Source of the DNA: an uncultured Siphonobacter sp. | GTDB taxonomy: Bacteria; Bacteroidota; Bacteroidia; Cytophagales; Spirosomataceae | Direction: 5' to 3' | Assembly (NCBI GenBank): GCA_913775095.1 | Contig: CAJYIW010000023.1 | Span: 1 to 64,000, forward strand | Length of the DNA: 64,000 bases | Shown: piece by piece, positions 35,288 through 44,931 of the stretch | Layout of the letters: the number at the start of each line of letters is the position of its first letter | How positions within the stretch are numbered: the first letter of the stretch is position 1 | Program-made: the position numbers and the translations under genes | The notes under the pieces: generated by a model | Seen by the model: only the letters and a program-made list of their open reading frames with translations | The model's database searches: none | Told to the model about the DNA's origin: nothing

Positions 35288-35662
35288 TCAGGGCTTTTTC
35301 TCCGAAAAGTGCCGCAAGTTACTATACACTCCGGCAATTTCAAAACCTGCGAAAAATAAATAGAGTACAAAAAATTGAATTATGAAGTGCTTGATAGCAA
35401 GGGTACCCAGTAAAAAGTAGACTATCAGGAATACAAAACTCAACAAGAGCCGTAAAACCATGGTGGTCATGTAAAAGGTGACGAACTTGTCCCCATTATC
35501 GGCCATTCCGCGTTCGACGAGTCTGTGATTTAAAAATCCAATCCCGCCAAAAAAGGCCAGCATCTCCCAGCTTTGCGGGTGAATCCAGGATTGGAGCCCC
35601 AGAAAGGGAGCTAGAAAAAATACAATTCCTACCACAAAAATGGGTACGATTAATCGCCACAT
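35288..35662 (-). CDS. Small four-helix membrane protein of the atp operon
   Basis: A 124-residue membrane protein with about four helices (IVPIFVVGIVFFLAPFLGL; WEMLAFFGGIGFLNHRL; VLRLLLSFVFLIVYFLL; FIIQFFVLYLFFAGFEIAGV). It lies between atpZ and atpB, where AtpI-type proteins are found, and may help c-ring assembly or Mg2+ handling; this is inferred from position, as sequence motifs of AtpI are weak. Confidence 0.7.
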   Translation of the reverse strand: MWRLIVPIFVVGIVFFLAPFLGLQSWIHPQSWEMLAFFGGIGFLNHRLVERGMADNGDKFVTFYMTTMVLRLLLSFVFLIVYFLLGTLAIKHFIIQFFVLYLFFAGFEIAGVYSNLRHFSEKKP

Positions 35663-35739
35663 AGCAAGGCCAGCTTATAGATCCGGCGTAAAGGTAGGAA
35701 CGAAATAAGGACGTCGATTCCCGAAAGCCTCCCTGAGTT

Positions 35740-35949
35740 TTAGTTTTTTGGTAAACTCTTGATGAGAGAAACCAGGGCTGCCATAATAAAAAACAGCGAG
35801 CAGCCAATGGTAAACCAGGGCGTTTTGGTTTCGAGCCATTCGTCGAGTTTGATACCCAGAAATACGCCTACGCCGATGGTAACCAGCATTTGCATGGCCA
35901 TGCCCGTATAGCGTATGTAAGGATTGGATTTAGGATCCTGGCCGTCCAT
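35740..35949 (-). CDS. atpZ: AtpZ/AtpI family protein
   Basis: A 69-residue protein with two membrane helices (YTGMAMQMLVTIGVGVFLGI and WFTIGCSLFFIMAALVSLI) separated by KLDEWLETKTP, the pattern of the AtpZ/AtpI family (GxxLDxxxxTxP). It heads the ATP synthase operon, as in many bacteria. I use the ATG at 35949 (MDGQDPKSNPYIRY); an upstream ATG at 35979 would add ten hydrophobic residues. Confidence 0.85.
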   Translation of the reverse strand: MDGQDPKSNPYIRYTGMAMQMLVTIGVGVFLGIKLDEWLETKTPWFTIGCSLFFIMAALVSLIKSLPKN

Positions 35950-36054
35950 AGAGTGAATCAGGAAAAGGTTAAAATTCATTTTTGATAAGAATTTACGAAC
36001 TTGGCATAAAAAACAGGCCGGCCCCTGCGTTTTAGCATCGACATTATCTTATTC

Positions 36055-38223
36055 ATGCCAACTCCCTTGTTTCGTTATAGCGGTTTTCTTTTTTTTCTGA
36101 TGGGTCTCTGGGGCTGTACCCAGCATTCAACGGCTCCAGCCAATGTCGCTTTTCATAACATGACTTCCAAGTACAATGCCTTGCTACAGGCTCGGGAAGT
36201 AATGGGAGAGGCTGAAAAAACCTTATTCGCCAATCGTCAGGATAACTACGCTCTGCTGCTTCCGGTTTTAATGCCCATCGATTCTCTGGAGTCCAGGCAG
36301 GTCGAAAAAGATTTAACCGCTGTTATCAAGAAAGCATCTCTGGTCGCCGAAAAGCACCAGAACGCTAAATTCCTGCCCGATGCTTACGTATTACTGGGAC
36401 GGGCTCGCTTACTGGAGGGCGACTTTAAAAATGCCATTGAAACCTTCAAATACGTCAATACGAATTATGCCGAATCCGATGCCCGGCCCGATGCTCTGAT
36501 CGGCCTGATGCGGGCTTATGTGGAACAGGACGAATACCGATCCGCTCTTCGGGTAGCTGAAGTAGTGCGGAACCTGGCTTTGACGAAAGAACAAACGCTG
36601 ACGTATTACCTGACCAAGGCCTATCTGCATCAGCGAAGTCGGGAATATGCGGTGGCGGCTGCCATTCTGGAAGAGAGCCTGCCCCTGATGAAAAAGAACA
36701 TCAAAAAAGCCCGGGTCTATTATGCTCTGGGCCAGTTATACGAATTGACCGATAAGCCTGATAAGGCCATTGCCCAGTACACGTCAGTATTAAAAAGTCA
36801 GCCAGATTACGATTTATCTTTTTACGCCCGCATCAACGGGTTATTAAATCAGCCCAATTTAGATCCCAAGGTTAGTTTTTCTAAAATGCTGAAAGATCGA
36901 AAAAATGAGGACTTAAAGGATCAGATCTATTTTGCCATGGGCTCCTACGAAGAACGGCGGGGGCGTATTCGCGAAGCTTTACCTTATTACAAGCAGGCTT
37001 CGACCATGGCCGCTCAGCGTCCCGAGCAGCTGGCTTCCATTTACCTTCGGATTGCGGATCTGAGTTATGAGCCCTTGCAGGAATATGAATCGGCCAAAAT
37101 GTACTACGACAGTACCATCCTGTTGAACCCCAGAAGTATTACCAATCTGGCTCAGATTACGAAGAAAAAACAGGTACTTGATGAATTTGTGCGGCATCTC
37201 AATATTCTTAAAACGGAAGATAGTCTGCAACGGCTGGCCGCTATGAATCCTACGCAGCTGGACAAGTACCTGGAAACGTATGTAAATCAGAAGAAAGAAA
37301 AGGAAGCCCTCGAACAACAGCGGGCCGCCGAAAAAGCCGCCCGGGCTCAGCAGGAACAGATGCTGGCTTCCTCCGGAATTCAGCCGGACAATGTGCAGGC
37401 TACGAACGCCTGGTATTTCTATAATCCGTCCTCCGTGCAACGGGGGCGGCAGGAGTTTCAGGAAAAATGGGGCACCCGTAAACTGGAAGACAACTGGCGA
37501 AGGTCTACGAAAGAAACGTCACTGGGACCTGACGCCGCCCAGACTGCCGTTAGAAATCCCGATGGCAGTATTGCCGATGCCAATACCAGTGCTCAATCCC
37601 GGCTTTCACCTGCCCAGCAGGAAGTAGAAACCCTGAAAAAAACGATTCCATTCGGACCGGAAGCTCTGGCTGAGTCTAAACAAAAACAGGAAAACGCGTA
37701 TTACGAATTGGGAAAACTGTACCGTCTGAGTTTGGGAGAAGACGATAAAGCCATTGCTACGTTCGAAAAGCTGCTTACCCAGTTTCCCCAAACCCACTAC
37801 GAAGCAGAAGCGTTGTATCTGATGTATCTGGCCAGTGAAGGAAAACCCCGGCAGGAGGAATTTAAAAATCGCCTGTTTCAGAAATTCCCTAACTCATATT
37901 ATGTGCGGTTAGTCAATCGCAGCAGTCTTATCCCCTTAACGGCTGGAGCCGAAGCAGAGGCTCAGAATCTCTACGCCCGAACGTATGAACTATACCGCCA
38001 GGGCGATTACGCCAATGCTCAGACTCAGGCCGACGAGGGTCTGAAACAGTATGCAGGCAGCACCCTGGAAGATAAGTTTGCCCTGCTTCAGGCCATGCTC
38101 CGGGCCAAAACGCAGAATGCCGAGGCTTACCGAAATGCCCTGACGGTATTTATTCAAAATTATCCTTCGAGTAATCTGGTCGGAATGGCTCAGGAAATGC
38201 TGGCAGCCGCTAAGGGTCAATAA
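36055..38223 (+). CDS. TPR lipoprotein, PorW/SprE-like (type IX secretion)
   Basis: A 722-residue lipoprotein (lipobox LWGC, Cys21). After the Cys the sequence NVAFHNMTSKYNALLQARE (28-48 region) matches the conserved start of gliding/T9SS protein SprE (PorW). TPR-type repeats follow (DAYVLLGRARLLEGDFKNAI, ARVYYALGQLYELTDKPDKA, IYFAMGSYEERRGRIREAL), then a basic coiled region (390-450), and further TPRs near 560-700. By family knowledge PorW/SprE links the PorV-bound complex to the PorKN trans-envelope ring. T9SS cargo genes occur at 26.3 and 54.0 kb. Confidence 0.82.
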   Translation: MPTPLFRYSGFLFFLMGLWGCTQHSTAPANVAFHNMTSKYNALLQAREVMGEAEKTLFANRQDNYALLLPVLMPIDSLESRQVEKDLTAVIKKASLVAEKHQNAKFLPDAYVLLGRARLLEGDFKNAIETFKYVNTNYAESDARPDALIGLMRAYVEQDEYRSALRVAEVVRNLALTKEQTLTYYLTKAYLHQRSREYAVAAAILEESLPLMKKNIKKARVYYALGQLYELTDKPDKAIAQYTSVLKSQPDYDLSFYARINGLLNQPNLDPKVSFSKMLKDRKNEDLKDQIYFAMGSYEERRGRIREALPYYKQASTMAAQRPEQLASIYLRIADLSYEPLQEYESAKMYYDSTILLNPRSITNLAQITKKKQVLDEFVRHLNILKTEDSLQRLAAMNPTQLDKYLETYVNQKKEKEALEQQRAAEKAARAQQEQMLASSGIQPDNVQATNAWYFYNPSSVQRGRQEFQEKWGTRKLEDNWRRSTKETSLGPDAAQTAVRNPDGSIADANTSAQSRLSPAQQEVETLKKTIPFGPEALAESKQKQENAYYELGKLYRLSLGEDDKAIATFEKLLTQFPQTHYEAEALYLMYLASEGKPRQEEFKNRLFQKFPNSYYVRLVNRSSLIPLTAGAEAEAQNLYARTYELYRQGDYANAQTQADEGLKQYAGSTLEDKFALLQAMLRAKTQNAEAYRNALTVFIQNYPSSNLVGMAQEMLAAAKGQ

Positions 38224-38228
38224 AAAAT

Positions 38229-38256
38229 AAAAGGTCGGCTCTACAGCCGACCTTTT
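38229..38256. terminator. Bidirectional terminator between PorW/SprE-like gene and ettA
   Basis: AAAAGGTCGGCT and AGCCGACCTTTT form a 12-bp perfect stem with a CTAC loop between convergent genes. Confidence 0.9.
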
Positions 38257-38259
38257 CAC

Positions 38260-39927
38260 TTACTGAAGCTTTTTATACTTAATCCGCTTAGGCGTAGCAT
38301 CCGTACCCAGACGTTTGCGGCGGTTTTCTTCGTACTCCGTAAAGTTTCCTTCAAACCAGTACACCTGTGAATCGCCTTCGAAGGCCAGAATGTGCGTGGC
38401 GATCCGGTCAAGGAACCAGCGGTCGTGGGAAATAATCACGGCACAACCCGCAAAGTTTTCCAGACCTTCTTCCAGGGCCCGGAGCGTGTTAATGTCCAGG
38501 TCGTTGGTAGGCTCATCCAACAGCAGTAAGTTCGAACCTTCCTTGAGCATCATGGCCAGGTGCACGCGGTTACGCTCGCCCCCCGAAAGGTTCGAGATTT
38601 TCTTCTCCTGATCCGAACCTCCAAAGTTAAAGCGGCTTACGTAAGCTCTGGCGTTCACCATTTTGCCCCCAATGAGCATGGGGTCATTACCGCCCGAAAT
38701 GGTTTCATACACTGATTTATCAGCTTTGAGGTTATCGTGTAACTGATCTACGTAGGCCAGTTGTACGGTATCGCCTACTTCAACTGTTCCCGAATCAGGA
38801 GTTTCCTGGTGAGTTAACAACTTGAAAAGCGTGGATTTACCCGCACCGTTAGGTCCAATGACACCGACAATTCCGGCCGGGGGTAAAGAAAAAGTTAGAT
38901 TTTCGAAAAGAATTTTATCACCGTAGGCTTTCGAGACATTTTCAATCTCAATAACCTTACTTCCCAGTCGCGGGCCTGCCGGAATGAAGATCTCCAGTTT
39001 TTCTTCCCGCTCTTTAACGTCCTCATTCAACAGACGTTCGTAAGCTCCCAGACGGGCTTTAGATTTAGCCTGACGGGCTTTGGGGGCCATGCGTACCCAG
39101 TCCAGCTCGCGTTGCAGCGTTTTCTGACGCTTGGATTCCTGTTTCTCTTCCTGAGACAGACGTTTCTGCTTTTGCTCCAGCCAGGAGGTATAGTTGCCCT
39201 TCCAGGGGATGCCTTCGCCGCGGTCCAGTTCCAGAATCCAGCCCGCTACGTTATCCAGGAAGTACCGGTCGTGGGTAACGGCAATGACGGTTCCTTTATA
39301 CTGACGAAGGTGTTCTTCCAGCCAGAGTACGGACTCCGCATCCAGGTGGTTGGTAGGTTCGTCAAGTAACAGAACGTCAGGTTGTTGCAATAACAAGCGA
39401 CATAAAGCTACCCGGCGACGTTCTCCTCCGGACAGGGTGCCGATTTTGGCGTCTTCAGGCGGGCAACGCAGGGCATCCATAGCCCGCTCCAGACGGGTAT
39501 CCAGTTCCCAGGCATCCAGAGCATCCAGTTTTTCCTGTACTTCTCCCTGGCGGGCCAGAAGCTTATCAAAATCTGCGTCGGGTTCACCAAAGGCTTCGTT
39601 GATTTCTTCAAATTCCTTTAGCAGGTTCACTACCTCCGATACGCCTTCTTCCACTACCTGACGAACGGTTTTTTCGGGATCAAGCTGAGGCTCCTGCTCG
39701 AGCATACCAACGGAATAGCCGGGAGAGAACACGACATCTCCCTGATAGCTCTTATCGATTCCGGCAATGATTCGCATTAAAGTAGATTTACCCGAACCAT
39801 TTAAGCCCAAAATTCCGATTTTTGCCCCGTAGAAAAAGGAAAGTGAGATGTTTTTGATGATCGTTCGACTAGGTGGAATCACCTTACTCACCCGAGACAT
39901 CGAAAAGATTATAGTTTCGTTACTCAT
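38260..39927 (-). CDS. ettA: Energy-dependent translational throttle protein EttA (ABC-F)
   Basis: EttA is a ribosome-binding ABC-F ATPase that gates entry into elongation by energy state. With the ATG at 39927 the protein is 555 residues, the length of E. coli EttA. Both ABC units are complete: GLNGSGKST (41-49), LSGGERRRVALCR, LLLDEPTNHLD; then GPNGAGKST, LSGGERNRVHLA, LLLDEPTNDLD, with a linker between. The frame extends 13 codons upstream, but a TACTTTTG box at 39971-39964 (minus) lies there, supporting the shorter start. Confidence 0.95.
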   Translation of the reverse strand: MSNETIIFSMSRVSKVIPPSRTIIKNISLSFFYGAKIGILGLNGSGKSTLMRIIAGIDKSYQGDVVFSPGYSVGMLEQEPQLDPEKTVRQVVEEGVSEVVNLLKEFEEINEAFGEPDADFDKLLARQGEVQEKLDALDAWELDTRLERAMDALRCPPEDAKIGTLSGGERRRVALCRLLLQQPDVLLLDEPTNHLDAESVLWLEEHLRQYKGTVIAVTHDRYFLDNVAGWILELDRGEGIPWKGNYTSWLEQKQKRLSQEEKQESKRQKTLQRELDWVRMAPKARQAKSKARLGAYERLLNEDVKEREEKLEIFIPAGPRLGSKVIEIENVSKAYGDKILFENLTFSLPPAGIVGVIGPNGAGKSTLFKLLTHQETPDSGTVEVGDTVQLAYVDQLHDNLKADKSVYETISGGNDPMLIGGKMVNARAYVSRFNFGGSDQEKKISNLSGGERNRVHLAMMLKEGSNLLLLDEPTNDLDINTLRALEEGLENFAGCAVIISHDRWFLDRIATHILAFEGDSQVYWFEGNFTEYEENRRKRLGTDATPKRIKYKKLQ

Positions 39928-39963
39928 TTTTTGTTTTATTTGTTGCTTGAATACCAGCACTGG

Positions 39964-39971
39964 CAAAAGTA
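39964..39971 (-). promoter_or_regulatory. Candidate -7 box of ettA
   Basis: Minus-strand TACTTTTG fits TAnnTTTG; the transcription start would be about 30 bases before the ATG at 39927. The -33 TTG is not exact. Confidence 0.5.
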
Positions 39972-40013
39972 GGCGTTCAGAACCATTTGTCCAGTCTCAG
40001 CCCTCAAAAACCC

Positions 40014-41315
40014 ATGGAGACCACGATCACACCCAACCGCTACGTCGAAGATACCCACGGTTACACAAAAGAAGGAAAAGTTTATCTCAAAGGCTATGAT
40101 GTTTACCCGGATCGGGAAATCGGTTATGTGCGTAATACGGAAGAAGAAGCTTTAGCGTATTTCAGAAATCGATTTCAGCTGGCTCAGCAGAAAGTAATCC
40201 AATTACATCAGGACGTTCAGGAAGCCCAGAACAAGGGCTCTTACCTGACCAAGCTGCTGCAATTGAGAAAAAATCTGATTGAGTTTGATGGCCTCGGTGA
40301 TTTCCCTCCTTTGTTATCCATGCTGGAAAAGCTGGAAGGCTATCTTCGGGAATTAATTATTTCAAATCAGGTTAAAAACCTGGAGATTAAAAGAGCTCTG
40401 CTGGACGAAGTACACCAGGCAGCAACGGCTATTCCGGACTGGAATGAAGCTACTGATAAAATTCAGGAAATTAAAACCAAATGGCTCAAAACGGGTCCGG
40501 TGGACAAAGAATACCTGGATGAAATCGAAGGGGGCTTTGACCGGATTTCGGATGATTTCTTCCAGCGTCGCCGCGAATACTATGCGGAGCAGAACCGCAT
40601 CATCGATGAGCGTTTTGATAAACTCGAAGCCATCGTAGCCGAATCAGAAAAACTTATGCGAAGTACGGAGTTTGATGAAGCCTTTGGTCGGGTTCGTCAG
40701 CTTCAGAATGAATGGAAAACTGTAGGCCCCGTGCCTCCCAAGCGTCAGAGTAAACTGTGGAAACGCTTTAAGAAAGCCACCACTATTTTCTTTGACCGTT
40801 ATAATGCTATTAAAGGAATCACGCCCCGACCCCGGGTGGATCCCCGCCTGCAGGAGCTTCAATCCATTGCCGCCGAAGCGGAAACCCTTACCGCATCAGT
40901 TCATCAGGATGTGATCGGCAAAGCTGCTGACCGGGCCAAGGAACTGCTGGTGAAGTGGAAAGATTTAGCTCCCAAAGTAAAAACGCTGGATCGTAACGTA
41001 GCCGAGAAATTCCGTCTGGCCTGCGATAAAGTGTTTGAGCTTAATTATCTGCGTCGGGTTATTGGTTACCGTTATCCGGATTTTGACGATAAACCCAAAC
41101 GGGATCAGTTGAAAATTCAGATCTACCAGATGGAATACCTGGTCAGAAAAGAAAAAGGAGACCTCGAGCAATATCTGGAATTCGATGGCCGGATCCGGGC
41201 TTATGTTGCCGCTGATAAAGCTTTATTCCAGAAGGTGAATACGCAGAAACGTAAAGTAGCCGTAAAGGAAATGCTGCTGGTTGAATTTAAACGGGATTTG
41301 GAAACTGTTTTATAG
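40014..41315 (+). CDS. DUF349 domain-containing protein
   Basis: A 433-residue cytoplasmic, highly helical protein made of DUF349 repeats, seen as recurring W-K-x-x-G-P units (KWLKTGPVDKEYLDEIEGGF, EWKTVGPVPPKRQSKLWKRF, KWKDLAPKVKTLDRNVAEKF). DUF349 proteins are common in Bacteroidota and have been suggested to bind nucleic acids or ribosomes, but no function is established. I start at the ATG at 40014; an upstream TTG at 39987 is unlikely. It diverges from ettA with the two promoters overlapping. Confidence 0.88.
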   Translation: METTITPNRYVEDTHGYTKEGKVYLKGYDVYPDREIGYVRNTEEEALAYFRNRFQLAQQKVIQLHQDVQEAQNKGSYLTKLLQLRKNLIEFDGLGDFPPLLSMLEKLEGYLRELIISNQVKNLEIKRALLDEVHQAATAIPDWNEATDKIQEIKTKWLKTGPVDKEYLDEIEGGFDRISDDFFQRRREYYAEQNRIIDERFDKLEAIVAESEKLMRSTEFDEAFGRVRQLQNEWKTVGPVPPKRQSKLWKRFKKATTIFFDRYNAIKGITPRPRVDPRLQELQSIAAEAETLTASVHQDVIGKAADRAKELLVKWKDLAPKVKTLDRNVAEKFRLACDKVFELNYLRRVIGYRYPDFDDKPKRDQLKIQIYQMEYLVRKEKGDLEQYLEFDGRIRAYVAADKALFQKVNTQKRKVAVKEMLLVEFKRDLETVL

Positions 41316-41340
41316 ACGGTAACTAATCTCAAGGCCTATA

Positions 41341-41374
41341 AAAAGCCAGACTCCACAAGAGTCTGGCTTTTATT
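41341..41374 (+). terminator. Terminator of the DUF349 gene
   Basis: AAAAGCCAGACTC and GAGTCTGGCTTTT form a 13-bp perfect stem with a CACAA loop, followed by a T-rich tail. Confidence 0.9.
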
Positions 41375-41430
41375 TTATTTATTAAAAATAATATCACTTA
41401 TAAAATATTTTGCAATATTTTGGGTTATCA

Positions 41431-41442
41431 ATCGAATTCGAT
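41431..41442. promoter_or_regulatory. Perfect 12-bp palindrome upstream of the S41 peptidase
   Basis: ATCGAATTCGAT lies 30 bases before the start codon, next to two copies of AATATTTTG (around 41404-41421). It could be an operator, or chance in AT-rich DNA. Confidence 0.35.
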
Positions 41443-41471
41443 AAAATCCTTACCCCAAACAAAATATTTTC

Positions 41472-42821
41472 ATGAAAATCTATTCTTACACTCTGCTTTA
41501 TTTGGCAATGGCAGGGTTGATTTTTTCCTGCAAAAAGGACGAGATTTCCGGCACTACCCCCACGCCAACCCCTACCGTTCAGAAAGCGGATGTTCGGGAT
41601 AGCGTCTATTACTACGCTCAGGAAGTGTACCTATGGTCGGACAAGCTGCCTTCGCTGAGCAGTTTTAATCCCACCAGTTACGCCACCCCCCAGGACGTGA
41701 TGACTAAAGTTCGCACGTATAGTCCGCTGGGAAGTAAGAATACCAATCTGGATCGCTGGAGTTTTGCTGTATTAAAGAAAGAATGGGATAATGTAGCCTC
41801 AGGCAACAGCGGTGATTTTGGCCTGGGCTTTCGATTCGCTGCTGCCAATGATCTTCGTATCTCTTACGTGTACAACCAGTCCAGTGCCGGAAAACAGGGT
41901 GTTCAGCGGGGATGGCAGGTGAGCTCCATCAATACGATTGCGGCCACTACAGCTAATATAGACGCCCTCAATGCCGCCTTATCCAGTAACTCCATCAGTG
42001 TAGTTTTCAAAACTCTGGATGGAACCGCTACAACGCTTACAATTAGTCGCGGAAGTTACCAGACCAATCCGGTGTTAAGCAGAAGCGTCATTGAGCAGAA
42101 CGGAAAGAAAATAGGGTACATCGCCTTCAATAGCTTCCTGGGCTCGACGGCTTCGGCGGATCTGGATGAGGCCTTTGCTTACTTAAAAAGCAAACAGGTA
42201 ACGGAGCTCGTTTTTGATGAACGCTACAATGGGGGAGGCTACGTCAATCTGGCGGAAAAAATTGCAAACCTGATGGTTCCCAGTTCGGCGGCCGGAAAGC
42301 TGATGTACAAGGACACCCACAATGCCAAGTACACCAGCTGGAACAAAACGGTAAACTTTCAGTCTTCGCTGCCCGCCTCTAACCTGAATTTAAGTAAAGT
42401 AGTCTTCATTACTTCGGGCAGTACGGCTTCCGCCAGCGAATTACTCATTAACGTGCTGAAACCTTATTTGACCGTTAAGCTGGTAGGTTCGACTACGTAC
42501 GGAAAACCAGCGGGCTATTATGGTTTTTCAGCCATGGATTATTACTCGTTCCCACTGGCGGTCAAGCAGGTGAATGCCAGCAATTACGGAGATTACTACG
42601 ACGGCTTACCGGTGGATCGCGAGCAGGCCGACGATGTGAGCCGTAACTGGGGTGACCCTCAGGAGCGTTGCATCAGGGATGCCGTAACCTACCTGACAAC
42701 TGGGCAATTCCCGGCGACAAGCACCCGTATTGCTAATTTCAATAGCTATAATCAGCGTTTAAATTCAGATATAAGTTTACCGGGGGTCATTCTGGGGCCA
42801 GTGAAAAGCTCTTTAAAATAG
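41472..42821 (+). CDS. S41-family C-terminal-processing peptidase, lipoprotein
   Basis: A 449-residue serine peptidase of family S41, anchored as a lipoprotein (lipobox IFSC, Cys20; KKDE follows). A PDZ-like part (GLGFRFAAANDLRISYVY, about 117-134) precedes the catalytic domain. The catalytic pair is visible: Ser320 in GSTASASELLIN and Lys345 in TTYGKPAGY, 25 residues apart as in E. coli Tsp (Ser430/Lys455). YNGGGYVNLAE is the adjacent conserved loop. Substrate unknown. Single gene with terminators on both sides. Confidence 0.93.
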   Translation: MKIYSYTLLYLAMAGLIFSCKKDEISGTTPTPTPTVQKADVRDSVYYYAQEVYLWSDKLPSLSSFNPTSYATPQDVMTKVRTYSPLGSKNTNLDRWSFAVLKKEWDNVASGNSGDFGLGFRFAAANDLRISYVYNQSSAGKQGVQRGWQVSSINTIAATTANIDALNAALSSNSISVVFKTLDGTATTLTISRGSYQTNPVLSRSVIEQNGKKIGYIAFNSFLGSTASADLDEAFAYLKSKQVTELVFDERYNGGGYVNLAEKIANLMVPSSAAGKLMYKDTHNAKYTSWNKTVNFQSSLPASNLNLSKVVFITSGSTASASELLINVLKPYLTVKLVGSTTYGKPAGYYGFSAMDYYSFPLAVKQVNASNYGDYYDGLPVDREQADDVSRNWGDPQERCIRDAVTYLTTGQFPATSTRIANFNSYNQRLNSDISLPGVILGPVKSSLK

Positions 42822-42840
42822 GAGAAACCAATAATCAATA

Positions 42841-42873
42841 AAAACCCTCCCGACAGAGTCAGGAGGGTTTTTT
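42841..42873. terminator. Bidirectional terminator after the S41 peptidase
   Basis: AAAACCCTCC and GGAGGGTTTT form a 10-bp stem with an 11-base loop, with six T following on the plus strand and A/T runs on both sides. Confidence 0.88.
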
Positions 42874-42926
42874 GTTTCACCTTAATGTTAAAATTGGGTA
42901 ATGAAATGAATGGGGGAAGGATAGCT

Positions 42927-43574
42927 TTAGAATTTATACCCTACCGAGAGCTGCACGGTCGAGTTACGAATCTGTAAAAGATTATTGAGCGAGAACTGAT
43001 CCGAGAAACGGAAGTCCTTATTGATGTTATTAAATCCATAGTTATACCGACCGCCTACTACGAAGTCACCCGCCGAAAACTCAAGTCCTGCTACGCCATC
43101 CACGCCAACTTTCTGGAAGGCATTGTCATAATTGAAGGCAAACCAGTTGTTAAGTCCAATGCGGGCGTTGGCCAGGTAACTAATCTGAGGACCGACTACA
43201 ATAGCTACGTTGGGGGTTACATTCAGCTTAGCCAGTAAGGGCATACTGATGGTATTGAGGGTAACGCTGCCCAGGCCATTAATGACGCGGAAACCCTGAC
43301 GGGAATAGAGTAACTCAGGCTGGAAACTTACTTTTTCCGATACGGGAACCTCAACGAATAACCCGGCGTGAAAATCGGTACGGCCACTAACCAGGTTACC
43401 CGGGCGGGGCGATACAATCACATTGGCCAGGTTAACCCCGGCTTTAAGACCCACCCGAACGCCGCTGGGGTCCGTACTGGAATAATACTGTTTGCTGGGC
43501 CGATACCGATGGGCCTGAGCGTGGGCAAAAATGATAGAAAAAACAAAGGCTGAAGTGAAGAATAATTTTTTCAT
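42927..43574 (-). CDS. Outer-membrane beta-barrel protein (porin-family OMP_b-brl_2 type)
   Basis: A 215-residue exported protein: signal peptide ending AHAQA (about 21), then alternating amphipathic strands (GLKAGVNLANVIV, FHAGLFVEVPVSEKVSFQPE, LLYSRQGFRV, VVGGRYNYGFNNINKDF) and a terminal strand ending in VQLSVGYKF with C-terminal Phe, the outer-membrane insertion signal. About eight strands fit the OMP_b-brl_2 family of small Bacteroidota barrels. No ligand is known. Confidence 0.9.
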   Translation of the reverse strand: MKKLFFTSAFVFSIIFAHAQAHRYRPSKQYYSSTDPSGVRVGLKAGVNLANVIVSPRPGNLVSGRTDFHAGLFVEVPVSEKVSFQPELLYSRQGFRVINGLGSVTLNTISMPLLAKLNVTPNVAIVVGPQISYLANARIGLNNWFAFNYDNAFQKVGVDGVAGLEFSAGDFVVGGRYNYGFNNINKDFRFSDQFSLNNLLQIRNSTVQLSVGYKF

Positions 43575-43768
43575 GGCTTATAGGGAAAACCCGATTGAGT
43601 CGATAAGTAATGTTCTGTTTGTTGATTCAAAAGTGCTGTTATTTTGATTATCTGAAGAATTTATAGCGTTAATGAGTGTTAAGGTAATTCTCAAAAAAAG
43701 TTAAAATCCAATCATAAAATTGATAATCAGACCTTTCCAAAAGGTAAAATCAGAGTGGACCGGGCGAA

Positions 43769-43817
43769 AAAAAGCGAAGGTCTGAATCCAGTTTATGAAT
43801 TCAGACCTTCGCTTTTT
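43769..43817 (-). terminator. Terminator of the GDP-fucose synthase gene
   Basis: AAAAAGCGAAGGTCTGAAT and its exact complement form a 19-bp stem with an 11-base loop; on the minus strand seven T follow. Confidence 0.9.
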
Positions 43818-43830
43818 AAAAAATCGGACC

Positions 43831-44772
43831 TTACAGTACCCGGATTTCTTCTCTTTCCACAAACTTTTCGTACACCTGCTGAATTCCCTGGGGTAGTTCA
43901 ATGGTATGACGCCAGCCTAATCCGTGTAGTTTGCTTACATCCATAAGCTTGCGGGGGGTGCCGTCGGGTTTGTCCGTATTCCAGACCAGCTCACCTTCGT
44001 ACCCCACCGTTTTCTGTACCAGTTCGGCCAGTTCCTTAATGGATAAATCCTCACCCGTACCAACGTTGACAAACTCTTCGCCGTCATAGTTTTCCATGAG
44101 GAAGTAACAGGCTTCGGCTAAATCGTCTGCGTGCAGGAATTCACGCAGGGGAGAGCCCGTGCCCCACACCTCAACGGAAGGCGACCCATTAACTTTGGCT
44201 TCGTGAAATTTACGAATCAGGGCCGGCAACACGTGTGAATTCTGTAAATCGTAATTATCGTTGGGGCCGTACAGGTTCGTGGGCATCACCGAAATAAAAT
44301 TCCGGCCGTACTGACGACGGTAGGACTCACACATTTTTATACCCGCAATTTTAGCGATGGCGTAGGGTTCATTCGTAGGCTCCAGAAACCCCGTAAGCAG
44401 GTATTCTTCTTTCAGAGGCTGAGGAGCCATTTTAGGATAAATGCAGGAAGAACCCAGGAACATCAGTTTCTTCACATCCGTCAAATGAGCGGAGTGAATC
44501 ACGTTGTTCTGAATCATCAGATTTTCGTAGAGAAAATCGGCCCGGTACGTATTATTGGCTACAATACCGCCTACTTTGGCCGCTGCCAGGAATACATAGT
44601 CGGGGCGTTCTTCTTCAAAAAAAGCCTGCACCTGCACCTGATCCCGCAGATCCAGTTCTTTAGAGGTGCGAAGAGCAAAATTGTTATAACCTTCCTGCTG
44701 AAGTTTGCGATAGATGGCCGAGCCTACCATACCCCGGTGACCCGCAATATAAATTTTAGCGTTTTTTTCCAC
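43831..44772 (-). CDS. fcl: GDP-L-fucose synthase
   Basis: Converts GDP-4-keto-6-deoxy-D-mannose to GDP-L-fucose (epimerisation and reduction). The 313 residues have the NADP loop GHRGMVG (11-17), the Ser/Tyr/Lys catalytic set in SSCIYP (108-113 region) and EPYAIAK (Tyr137, Lys141), one residue offset from E. coli Fcl, and [20 protein letters not shown]-type segments ([20 protein letters not shown]). The preceding enzyme, GDP-mannose dehydratase, is not in the window; ManC is at 2.3 kb. It serves surface polysaccharide synthesis. Confidence 0.95.
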   Translation of the reverse strand: MEKNAKIYIAGHRGMVGSAIYRKLQQEGYNNFALRTSKELDLRDQVQVQAFFEEERPDYVFLAAAKVGGIVANNTYRADFLYENLMIQNNVIHSAHLTDVKKLMFLGSSCIYPKMAPQPLKEEYLLTGFLEPTNEPYAIAKIAGIKMCESYRRQYGRNFISVMPTNLYGPNDNYDLQNSHVLPALIRKFHEAKVNGSPSVEVWGTGSPLREFLHADDLAEACYFLMENYDGEEFVNVGTGEDLSIKELAELVQKTVGYEGELVWNTDKPDGTPRKLMDVSKLHGLGWRHTIELPQGIQQVYEKFVEREEIRVL

Positions 44773-44931
44773 GTCTATGAACGATTGTATTCGTTAAATC
44801 GGTTTAAATATAAGGACTTAGCTAAGCAGTTATCCGTAAACTCTTCGCAATTTTGCACGTCAAAATAAAAGAATAGAAAAAATAATTAGAGTTTTTCACC
44901 GTTCCACCCGCGAGTACCTTAATCAATACCC